From Heterotrichella gracilis (lineage: Eukaryota; Sar; Xanthophyceae; Tribonematales; Xanthonemataceae), in the NCBI GenBank assembly GCA_032358255.1, contig JAULBX010001114.1, positions 248,001 through 312,000 of the forward strand: 64,000 nucleotides of DNA. Direction: 5' to 3'. The notes beneath the pieces were generated by a model. The model was not told the DNA's origin, did not search any database, and was given only the letters and a program-made list of their open reading frames with translations. This document shows, piece by piece, positions 1 through 10,190 of the stretch. Within the stretch, counting starts at the first letter, position 1. The number at the start of each line of letters is the position of its first letter. The position numbers and the translations under genes are program-made.

Positions 1-49
1 ATGCACATTAACATGCACTTCTTCATCCCTCTCACATCCCACCTCACAG

Positions 50-815
50 GCGCTGCCCAGGGCCCTTTTGTGGATGGAGGCGTGATTGACCGCACCGGCC
101 TGCGCGCGTGGCGGCACAGGCGAAGGAGCCAGCTGACAGCCAGCGGTAGCCCTGGTGCAGCCCTGCCCCCTGCCCTGGTGCACCTCATTCAGCGCTCATC
201 GCCATTCTCAGGGGAGGACGATATGACGCGAACAGGTGGGGAAGAAGGGGAACATACGGGGCCACATACACATGGGGCAAAGGCATTACTGCTTGCCATG
301 CCCTAGTGATTACACATGCAGCCAGGTGGTGGTGGTGGCGGTGTGTTGACCAGTGAAATCGGTGAGACATGCGGGCATACACCCTTCTCCCCCACCCTCT
401 TGGATGCGCTTCATTAAGTTGCAAATGCGCTCAACAATGTGCATCCTCTCACCCCACTATCTAACGCAAAGCCGCCCCCTTTTCCGCAGGCGAGCACGGT
501 GTGGTGGTAGTCCCCTCCCCTAAGAGTGGGGTCTCGTTCCTGTCCCTGGGAGAGTTTGACAGCCAAATGTACGGGGCGTACCACCGAGCCAAGCCCTACC
601 TGGCGCACGCTATGGAGGGGGTGGTGTTTGCAAACGGGGCGCAGGAGGGGGCGGATGGGGTGGTGTTTGCGAGCAGGGACAAGGGGGGAATGGAGGGGGT
701 GGTATTTTCAGCGGGTGACCAAGGGGTGGTGGAGGCGGTGGTGTTTGCTAACGGGAGCCGTGGAGGGGTGGGCGGGGAGGTGGCAGAGGAGGTGGCTGGG
801 GCGCATGCAACCTAA
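50..815 (+). CDS. 3' end of a patatin-like acyl hydrolase gene (partial)
   Basis: Two exons are visible: about 50-235, after an acceptor at 47-49, and 490-815, which ends in a stop. The GT donor at 236 and the AG acceptor at 488-489 keep the reading phase. The first exon carries FVDGGVIDRTGLRAW, which resembles the D-G-G block holding the catalytic Asp of patatin-like phospholipases. The second begins GEHGVVVVPSPKSGVSFLSL and ends in a low-complexity tail with three or four degenerate GVVFA-type units rich in Gly and Val. The GxSxG nucleophile region would lie upstream of the window. The family call rests on one motif and is tentative. The exon join is well supported by phase. Confidence 0.42.
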
Positions 816-2044
816 AGCAATTGGGGACAGAAATTCGGGGACCAAGGGTGTCATTTTGTACAATTGACCACGTGGGTCGTTTTAGATCAGCAAGCAATTC
901 CCCATATGTACATGGGTCATTTTAGGCAAGGTTATTGCACAGTCATTTGGAATTGATTCCATGGAATTTACAGGGGAGAGAAGCACATTCACATTGTTGG
1001 GGCTTGAGTTCTGCAACAGAGCTCTGCATTGTATTTTCAAATATATCACACCTGCTCACTTTCTTATCGCCAAGGTTCTGAAATTGAATACTGTTTTTTC
1101 CTCCAAAGGTAGCCACACATATACCGTAGCCAGTTAAGGCCACCAATCACAATGATTTGCCAGTATTAACGTTGCTCCTAGCCACGTTTAGGTCCTGTAC
1201 AAATATGGCGTTTGTTGTGCCAATGTACGATTGGGTGCCACCATCATGGATGAAATTCTGCTGCAGCAATGCAAATTCTAGTTACTACTGTAGAGTCCTG
1301 CCAGCCTGAGGATCAAACGAGTGGGGTCTCCGGGCTCGTAGCAATAATGGGCAGACCATGGCAATGACCAGGTTATCGTGAAATTAAACAATTTCGAGCA
1401 ATATGGATTCAAGTGCACAGTCAATCAAGACACACCATGGTGACCAGCAGATAATAGCAGGCTGCGTTTTCAAACATAGTATGGTAGTATATATGGGTGG
1501 TTAAACTTGGACCAAGCCTCTGAAATTGTCTGCATGGTTGAATTTGATGGTCCAGGACAGTGTCACGTGTAATGTGCACTCAACTCTCACCAGTTGGTTG
1601 AGCCCTGCAGCAATATTATAATAGTGCGTGGATCACTTGGAGTTACTGTAGTAGCTGCTGCTACATGGGGTCACCTGATGCCGTACCAACCGTTGGCTGA
1701 GCCACTGTCCAATTATCAAAGCTGTACTTGTAGCCCTGGCAAGGATGTCAATAATGTTGCCAACCCCAGCCCTGAGGGCGTGGCAGGAGTCTCAGACAGT
1801 AAACATGAAAGGAGAGCCAACTGCGCACTAATCAAAAGAGAAGGTGTGTATGCCCCAGTACACATAAAAAACGGGCCTCTGGCAGCAATGGCCCGTGGCC
1901 AGCAACGCTCTAGTGCTAAAATGACGGCAAATTGAAAGAGAAAGCAATTGATGAAAATTTCAAAGATCTTAATTAATCCAAATTGTAAACCTAAATAGAC
2001 GAAAGTCCAAGGTAATTTCATGGTAACATAAACATCATTATTTG
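816..2044. other. Gene-less stretch between convergent genes
   Basis: The stretch holds the 3' flanks of the patatin-like gene (+) and the first OPR gene (-). I see no convincing exon. Near 855-930 there are two related short units (a GTGGGTCGTTTTAG-like and a TGGGTCATTTTAG-like block). The sequence is AT-richer than the exons. Confidence 0.5.
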
Positions 2045-3702
2045 TTATAGCTGTAACGCATGCGATGATTTGGAGGTGTAAAATGACCACAGGGTGTTGC
2101 TGACCTCCTGTGGATTGAACGTAGCTGCCTTGGCTTTGATTTGCTGCTCCAATGCCTCCCACGTCGCCAGGAAAGGCTGGTGCCCCAGGGTAGCAAATGC
2201 CCACAGGGCGTTGCTGATCGCCTGTGCGGTGAATGCGGCGTTGGCGATGACTTGTTGCTCCAATGCCTCCCAAAGTGCTGGGGATGGCTGGTGTCCCAGG
2301 GTAGCCAATGCCCACAAGGTGTTGCTGACATGTTGCTCAGTAAACTCTGCTGCCCTGAACCTCACCGCTCCCTCCACCCTGTCCCAAAACTGCTGCCCCG
2401 GCCGCACCCCCAGCTTGGCACAGCCCAGCAAGACATTGCTCAGTCCCTGAGCGGTGAACTTGTGCGCATGATCCACAACGCTGAGCTGCAACAACTGCAG
2501 GGCTTCTTTGTTGCAAGTGTGTTCCAATGTGCCCAAGGCCCACACGCAGTTGGCCACATCTTGGCTGTTGAATGAGTGTGGACTTTGATCCAGCTTGTGT
2601 GCCAGCTGCTGCACCAGCGCATCCACAATCGATGCCGGGGGTTGGTAGTCTGGACCTTCCCAAGTTGCAAATGCCCACAGGACGTTGCTGATACCCTGTG
2701 GCGTAATCCCTGTCGCTAGCTTTTGAACGCGCTGCTCCAGTTTGCTCATCAGGTGCTGAGCTGGCAGGTGCCCGAGCTTGGCCAGCGCATGCATGGCGTT
2801 GGCAATGGCTTGTTCACCAAACCTCTGAAGCTGCACTTCTGCAGTAGGGGGGAGGTGGATGCTGCCTCATGCCTAAAGGAAACGCCCAATTAAATGTGTA
2901 TTCCACACGTTATTGTTTCACTTAACTGTGCCCATTGACAAATATGATAGGCATGGCATGCTTGCAGTCCATTTCCACTATGCACCCCGCACCCAGTTGC
3001 GCCAGCAGCGTTGCAAACCCCGGAGATTCAATAACGCCCATCCGAGCTGCATCACTGAGATCACTCATTGCCAAGCGGTTGAAGGCTGTGGCAATGTTGA
3101 TAAAATCCAGCTCGTTTGCATTATCCTGCACGATCTCCAGAATGTCCTGTGCAGCAGTGGACCAACTCACGCACGGTAGAAGCAAGTCTGTTCCCCAGCA
3201 TCTCCACCTTCACCTCCCAGCCAAGCCACTTGCTGAGACCCAGCCCCAATGGGGCAACAACCACAGCACGTACCTGGACAGAGGGGGAAGCCCTCATTTG
3301 GGTATTTATAGCCATACAACGAGCTTTCTTGGCACGGGAGGGTGCACCAGCAGCAAGTCTGGCAGTGGGCTGTTCGCCACCCATACCCTCCCTTTGCCCT
3401 TGATCCCTCCCCACCATTTTCTTGGCCATGTGCACCCCAACCCCCTGGCGAGAGCCCTCATCGCCACCCCCTGCTCCCCCTTTTGCTTCTGTCCCTGCCC
3501 TAGGGCCAGCACAAGTAGGGCCAGGGGGCGGGGGAAGGGGGGCGGGTGGTGGGGGGAGGGAAGTGGGGGCGGGAGGGCGGGGACGAGGCGCCAGTGCGGG
3601 TGACTCCACCTCCTTCCTCCTGCTAGGGCCACCACCAGACCGGGTCGTGCTTGCGCTGAGTAGTAGCCTGAGGGCAGTGCCACGGCAGGACCTGCGCAGC
3701 AC
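2045..3702 (-). CDS. OPR-repeat organelle RNA-binding protein, copy A (truncated tandem copy)
   Basis: Minus-strand exons are about 3702-3274, 3146-2993 and 2838-2045. Phases agree at both junctions (0, then 1). The first visible exon is basic and Pro/Gly/Arg-rich, as expected of an organelle-targeting region, but it has no ATG in frame, so an upstream exon is likely. The last exon encodes about seven 36-42 residue helical repeats with motifs such as PQGISNVLWAFATW and AQAISNALWAFATLG. This is the pattern of octotricopeptide (OPR)/Tbc2-like proteins, which act in chloroplast or mitochondrial RNA maturation and translation. Compared with copy B (5630-8706) it is very similar at DNA level, but similarity stops near 2090 inside a repeat and the frame then ends at 2045. 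Copy B continues for three more exons. Copy A is therefore probably a truncated duplicate, functional or decaying. Confidence 0.68.
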
Positions 3703-5629
3703 CCTAACTAGTCACATACCTGCATAGGGGGGGCGCGCACGTACCAGCATATCAGCTGGACGGCTGTCCACACAAGTTGCAAAATAGTGTGAAAGGAAGT
3801 GGCGTGGTGGTCTGTTGTGTGTTCATGCTGCGCACTTTCCAAGGCAACATCATCTAGATGACTAGGGTTTTGTAAACCTGCCGTACCACCCTACGAATGC
3901 AGCCCACGCCACCCCGTCAGGAACACCTTCGCACCCACCTGGTACTGGCTAGTCCCCTTGGCAGGTGGCAGGAAAGGCGGGTGGCCACAAAGGTGCGCCC
4001 TGGCAGGCCACCCATCGCATCAGGGAGCATCACGCCAGCTGAATTCTTGCCACTGTATTCTCGGAACAAGGCTGACCCTAGCACCACACCCAAGGGTACA
4101 ATGTTTCAAGGAAAGAGCTGTAAGGCCAGTGTTTCGTGCTTGGTGCGTCCCCGGTTGAGCGTTGGCAACAGTATGCATGCATACAGCAACCGCACATGCA
4201 TGCATGCAGCTAGGGGGGTGGCCAACAGAAGGAGGGCCCGAACCAGCTGGCGCCTTTAGAGCAACAAGCTCCGTGGCTCAGTGTATCATGTGATGCTGTG
4301 GGGAAAGGTTTCCCTAACCATAGCACGAGACTGCGACGGTTGCGCTCCCGCAACAGCCAGAGCTCACAAAACCTAGAAAACCCTAGGGCTCAGCCACAAA
4401 CCCTCCAGAATGGTATGTACACCATGATTGCATTAGACGCAACAGAGGCACGCCAAGGGCCTTGGGCGCACGCTCAAGGCAAAAGAAAAGGCTTTTAAAG
4501 GAATCACGCCATGGCACCGTGCCTCTGACCCGCTGGGTGCGAAAGTGCAGCCTAAACACACTGTCTTGGGAGCAGGTATCATTCCTTTATGGCAGCAGGG
4601 GTGAGGTCACTTACCTAACCTGGAGAAGTCTCGGGTTTAGCAGATAATTGAAGTTGGCTGCTGTGTTGGTACCTGAACTGTTACCCACCAGGTGCCATGC
4701 CGGTTGGGACATAATATTCGCACGGGGCAGGTGTTTGGTTATGGCCGTGTGATGGGACGCGATGTTGGCCACTGTGGCGTTAACATCAACACGTTCGTGC
4801 ATTTCACTGGAAATGGTGATCCTCACAGTGATACCTATGAACAGCCCTGGGGTTGCGCGTGCAAGGCACTAGGCTGAAGCACTCAGTCCTAGACCAGACC
4901 TGCAGAACAGCTGGCGACCAGGACTAGACTGGTAAATAAAATGATTGGATTCATCACAGGTAGGCTTGCACTTGAGGTGAGAGAAGCAGCCAACAGGCAG
5001 CATAGGCTTAAATCGAGGGCCCTCAAAGGATAGATATCCTGGCAAAACTAGAGGCATTCTACTAGAGCTATATCATAAACAATCTGCATCGCCAAGGCAG
5101 GACACATAAAACTGCTGCTATTATAGAGATACAACATGAAAAACACGGAATAAGCTAAAAATGTATAATATCACCCTAGAAAAAATACGCCTTAAAGGCT
5201 TAACGGCAATGAAATATTCATACATGATTTTGAACTGCTGTCGCACGTGAGACTACAAAACAAATTACAACTTCCAGTGCTGGCTGCAAAGAATGCAAAG
5301 TAGCTCTCATGTAATGGGCTAGTGCTACAAGCTTGTCCATAGTGCAGGAAAAATTAAAAGCATTATGATAAGCTCATAAGACAGCACCAGTCCTATGGAC
5401 ACCCCCTCAATAACGAACAGGTAGTTTGCCCACAAGTTGCATACCCATGTAGTTGCGGCAACACCCTCTTCGAGCCCTACCTATAGTTTCAATTGCGCAG
5501 CATACCCCTGGTGCTCCATGGGAGGTTGTTTTGTTGCGCATATGCCACAGCCCCACCACGGGTGCACCCACTGCCCAGACTGGAACCAGCCAGTCGGTCC
5601 TGGAAGCAGCCAGTCCACCCATCACGTGC
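3703..5629. other. Intergenic region between the two OPR genes; left copy of a duplicated 5' flank
   Basis: No exon is supported. About 3890-4215 matches 8920-9180 in blocks: ATGCAGCCCACG, CCACCCATCGCA, GTTGGCAACAGTATGCA and the ACATGCATGCATGCAG stretch. The OPR duplication therefore included upstream, possibly promoter, DNA. The rest (4260-5629) is unrecognised and becomes AT-rich near 5080-5400. Confidence 0.6.
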
Positions 5630-8600
5630 TCAGCACGACTGCCTTGCCCGCTCCATCAGCTGTGAGTCCACCACCAGATCCTCACCTGAGTATTTCAGAC
5701 GCATCCGTTCCCAGGACTGCACAATGGTGAAGGCTGTCAGAACCACTGTGTGTGCATGACAAGCAGGATTGTAGCCACGTTTTGGCCAATCTCCATGTTG
5801 TAGGCCCATCAACAGCCAGAACTGCATATGGCACACTCGCATGTTCATGATGATGTGTGCATGTTCATGACAACGAATGTTGCATCAGAGCATGACACGA
5901 GGATTGGTGCCGACATGTGGGCATGAGGTACCTGGTTCATTGACAGATCAATTGCAGGGTCAGGGTTTTTTATTCCAGGCAGAATAGAACATGCTGTCCA
6001 GATGGAAAAAGACCCCATACGCGGACAACCTTAGGCATTCTGTTCCTAAACCAACCTAGACCTCGCTGGGTACAAGTCATTACCTGGTACAGCTGTTTTA
6101 GGTGTCTTACATCCTGGGCCCCAAGCTTGGCCAGGCGCCCCACCAGCAGCTCCCAGTGGACAAGAGAGCAGACCTGTGATACATCAAACGGCATGTGATC
6201 CTGAGGGTACATGGATGCAGCTGGACACTCTCATCCAGGCACTATCATAATAATACGCCATTGCGCATCAGCAAGATCATGCGAACACTATCTGCAATGT
6301 CAAGGGATGAGTACCGCTGTGCGTTCAGATTTGTTATAGCTGGGAATCACAGTGGCATCTCACCTTGAGCAGGCATAGCGACCACAAGGTGTTGGCGGCA
6401 GCTTGTGCATTGAACCCCTCCACCACCGCAGGTATCATCAGCTTCGGTAGGATGTCCATCAGGGGTTGTGGGAGGTGGCCAAGGTTGGCGCAGGCATACA
6501 TGATGTTGCTGATATCTTGGGGTTTGAATGCCTTGACCTGCAGCGAAAAGCCATGGCGCATGTTCAGCCATCATGCAGACCATGCATTACTTGACTTTTG
6601 CTAGCAATGATTCATATCAAAAATCCTGCCTCACCTGCATGAGCTGGACTGCACGCTCCGCCATGCTCTGCATCACCTCTTCATCCAACACAGTCAGCTT
6701 TGCATATGCCCACATGGTGTTGCTGACAGCCTGTGCGGTGAACGCATCGGCCTTGGCTATGGCTTGCTGGCCCAACGCCTCCCAGACCGCTAGGGACGGC
6801 TCATGTCCCATGGTGGCAAATGCCCACAGGGCGTTGCTGACTGCCTGTGCATTAAACTGTGCTACCTTGTCCAGCATTGCTGCCTCCACAGCCACCCAAA
6901 ACTGCTGCCTCGGCCGCACACCCAGCTTGGCAAAGCCCAGCAAGACATTGGTCAGACCCTGGGTGCTGAACTTGTGCGCATCATCCATAAAGCTGAGCTG
7001 CAACAACTGCAAAGCTTCTTTATTGCAAGTGTGTTCCAAGGTGCCCAATGCCCACACGCAGTTGGCCACATCTTGGCTGTTGAATGAGTGTGGACTCTGA
7101 CCCAGCCTGAGTGCCAGCTGCTGCACCAATGAATCCACAACCGATGCCGGGGGTTGGTAGTCTGAACCTTCCCAAGTTGCAAAAGCCCACAGGACGTTGG
7201 AGATGCCTTGTGGCGTGAACCCTGCCGCTAGCCCGTGAGTGCGCTGCTCCAGCTTGGTCCTCAGATGCTGAGCCGGCAGGTGCCCCAGCTTGGCCAGGGC
7301 CCATACAGCGTTCACAATGGCTTGTCCATTCGCCAACTCCACCTTGCACACCATCTCCTGTACCAGGGCATCCACAAGCGACGCCGCGGGTTGGTAGTCC
7401 AGTTCTGCCCAAGTTGCAAGTGCCGACAGGATGTTACTGATTCCTTGTGGCGCAAAGCTTGGTGCTAGCTGTTCAGCATGCTGCTCCAATTTGCTCAGCA
7501 GGTCCTGTTCAGGCTTGTAGCCCAGCTTGGCCAGCGCATGCACGGAGTTTGCAGTGGCTTGCGCACCAAACCTGTCGATCTGCGTGCCTGCAAAAACGGG
7601 AAGCACTAACGGGAATGAACATGGCACCAGCGCAGTGGATTGCTCAGCCTTGTGTGATCGCTCAGCTATCAACCTTGTGTGATCGCTCAGCCAGTATGCA
7701 TCGCGGCCTGACAAACTTTGACCATATACGAAATGGCATCTCAACGCAATTCAATTTCGAAACAATTCAATCCCGTCAAGGGTGTTAATATATAAACCAG
7801 GAATTCCTGGTTTAGGATTCCTGGTTTATATATTAACACCCCTGCTCCCGCCATGTCCACTGCCATGCACGCCGCACCTAATTGATACACCAGCGATGCA
7901 AACTCCAGGGATGAAACTACCTCCATCCGAGCCGCCTTGCCGAGATCACACTTTCTCAAGCGGCTGAAAGCTGTGGCAATGTTGACATCATTCAGCCCCT
8001 TGGCATTGGCTTGCACTATCTGCAAAATGGCCTGCATGAAATGGACCATGTAATGCACAGTGCCTGCTTTTGTCCTCTAGCTTTCCATCTCAGCAATGCA
8101 CTCAAACCTACACTCTTACCCTAGCAAAACATTAGAAACTTCAAAGCTTTATTGAAATGGTTTACTCCACTCTCATTCTTGCCAAATAATTGAGCCACGC
8201 ATCAGTGTGTGTGACCAGACCTCCTGTGTGGCAACAAGCACAGCACATACCTGGGCAGACTGGGCACTGGTGATCTGCTCGTTGATAGCAAAATTGATGT
8301 TGCAAGGTTTACTGCCACGGGAGGTTGCACCAGCCTGTCCGCCTCCCCTGCCCCTCCCCTGCCACTGTTTTTGTTCCCTCCCTTCGCCACTCGGCGTGGC
8401 GCTGTGCACTTCACCCCTCTTGTGGGATTCCTCGCCCCCTTGCGCCACGCTAGCCGTTGACGCAGGACCGGCCACAACTGGGATAGGAGTAGGGGCCACA
8501 GCTGGGGTAGGGCTTGGGGTAGGGGTGGGGGCTTCAGTTAGGGGGCGGGGGCGGGGGCGGGGAGGAGGGGCTAGGGCAGGTACACTAGATACAGAACCCT

Positions 8601-8706
8601 CTCTCCTCGTGCTGATGCCCCCACCAGTACTCCAGACGGACTGGGTAGTGCTGGCTCTGAGTACTTGTAGCCTGCCAGCACAACCATTGCAACACCTGCA
8701 CAACAC
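5630..8706 (-). CDS. OPR-repeat organelle RNA-binding protein, copy B (longer tandem paralogue)
   Basis: Minus-strand exons are 8706-8251 (start unresolved, no in-frame ATG), 8031-7878, 7587-6635, 6537-6364, 6173-6084 and probably 5821-5630 with a stop. All joins keep phase. The first exon is a Pro/Arg-rich, presumably organelle-targeting leader. Exons 3 and 4 give about nine OPR-type helical repeats with motifs such as FAPQGISNILSALATW, NAQAVSNALWAFATMG and KPQDISNIMYACANLG. Exon 5 (VHWELLVGRLAKLGAQ, LKQLYQ) and exon 6 (FWLLMGLQHGDW, then DSQLMERARQS) resemble the C-terminal helices that follow the repeats in algal OPR proteins. I could not see a RAP domain. Such proteins bind organelle transcripts, and the target cannot be predicted here. 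Exon 2 is 154 bp, the same length as in copy A. Relative to A it has two extra repeats near the start of exon 3. Confidence 0.72.
7780..7841. repeat. 62-bp perfect palindromic hairpin in intron 2 of OPR copy B
   Basis: The arms 7780-7804 and 7817-7841 are perfect 25-bp inverted repeats (GGGTGTTAATATATAAACC and its complement) around a 12-bp centre that repeats part of the arm (TCCTGGTTTAGG). It lies in the intron about 40 bp past the exon 2 donor. Copy A lacks it, so it arose or inserted after the OPR duplication. Confidence 0.85.
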
Positions 8707-9659
8707 CCAGTGTGGTCATTTCCCCCTGCAGGAGGGCGGGGCGCACCCAGCCAGCATACTGGCTGGGAGGTCCTTCACAATTTTGTGTGCTGCGACTCGT
8801 CTGATATGCACTGCTGCTGGTATTGGTATTGACCTGTTGTCTGTGTGTTAAGCGATTATGTGCGCTTTCATAGCGTCACCTTAATGACTAGGGTATCTTC
8901 ATGAATAAGGAACACCCTACGCATGCAGCCCACGTTTGAACCCCGTAAGAACCTGCCTTGCACCCACCTGCTCCTGGACAGTCCCCTTGGCAACAGACCA
9001 CCCATCGCACCGGGCCAGCTGTTGCACGGTAGATCCGGTACAAAGCTGATCCTACCACTACAGGCGACGGTTGGTTTTGTTCAACCGTTGAGGCTAGCCG
9101 TGTTGTTGCGTCACCGTTGGGTGTTGGCAACAGTATGCACGCATCCAGCGACGCACATGCATGCATGCAGCACGGGAGCTGACGAGTGAGGACCCAGCGT
9201 TGCTTCACCACCCGTTGCGTCACCGTTGCTTCACCAGCGTTTCACCAGCTTTGCACGCATAGGGCCTGGCAAAATGCAGCGTAACGTTACAGTACAGCAC
9301 TGCAACAAGCGCAGGGCGCTGTAAACGCAACGTGTGGTCACAACATGTGCCACGGCCCAGTGAACCGTGGCACATGGAACACCAAACCATCGCGACAGCA
9401 GTAAATAGGGTTATCCTTTCACCACAAGGCGGTGAAGCTCAAGCCCATCACCCAGAGCTATTGACTGCCTATAAAAGTGAAGTACTGGAAATAAAGCATC
9501 TGGCGTTTTTATTAGTGACCCATATATCACATAAGGGCTACAACTTGCCCTAGCAGTTTAGTACACAAACTGACTTGCAGTACCAGCGACACTGCAGCAT
9601 ACACATCACTGATTAAGCCTTTTTGCAGTACCTTGGTGGGCTGTTGAAGGTGCTTCTTG
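8707..9659. repeat. 5' flank of OPR copy B; right copy of the duplicated upstream block
   Basis: About 8920-9180 is the diverged partner of about 3890-4215 upstream of copy A. Both sit at a similar distance from the first visible OPR exon and may hold a 5' UTR or an untranslated first exon. Near 9160-9245 short GTTGCTTCACC/CGTTGCGTCACC units recur. I see no coding exon in 9190-9659. Confidence 0.55.
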
Positions 9660-10190
9660 TTAGGCACTTGGCGGCTTTTTTCCATCCCTCTCATCACGCC
9701 TTTGTGCAGCTCTGCGCGGGACGTACCAGTAGTGGAACCAACCACACCAGACTGTGACAGCCATCCCTCCCAAAAAGGTGACTGCCCTTTCCAGCTCCTT
9801 CCAAGGACCGTACACCTGGGCAAGGCGGTGAGTGGACATCAAAGATTGCAAAGAGGCGAGATATCATGCAAAAGACATCCTCCCAGCACAGCATCTCACC
9901 TCAGCCGTGATGGCCTCCTTGGCCTGGCGCTCCACCTTTGCCTCAGCCTTGATGGCCTCCTTCTCAGCCTTGATGGCCTCCTTCTCAGCCATGATGGCCT
10001 CCTTCTCAGCCTTGATGGCCTCTACCTCAGCCATGATGGCCTCCTTGGCCTGGCGCTCCGCCTCCAGCTCAGCCTTGATGGCGTTGAGATCTCCCAGCCC
10101 CATCTCGTTCTCCCTGGCTTGCTTCAACTTTGCAAGCTCGTCCCTGAGCCGTGCAACTCCTGCTGTGACTGCAGTTGACTCTGCAGTTGG
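9660..10190 (-). CDS. Coiled-coil protein with a C-terminal membrane segment (5' end unresolved)
   Basis: The last exon, 9815-9660, joins in phase 0 to an upstream exon that ends at 9900 and reaches to about 10190. The upstream exon encodes an almost uninterrupted charged helix with 7-residue units (AEKEAIMAEKEAIKAE type), written in DNA as an imperfect 21-bp tandem repeat at about 9915-10080. The last exon holds a hydrophobic stretch, AVTFLGGMAVTVWCGWFHYW, and a very basic tail ending KKPPSA. This suggests a tail-anchored or single-pass protein with a long coiled coil. A possible targeting exon (start MSGMVRFVARTGFSAWLS) lies on the same strand near 10645-10725, but I could not prove the join. 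I do not recognise the family, and the MCU and MCUR1 families do not fit. Confidence 0.45.

Noticed and set aside
1716-2331. Minus-strand Gly/Pro-rich and Ser/His-rich frames
   Set aside because: They are shadows of the OPR repeats in other frames.
5407-5625. Minus-strand frame just past OPR copy B as a RAP-domain exon
   Set aside because: No RAP motif could be recognised and the preceding frame already ends with a stop at 5630.
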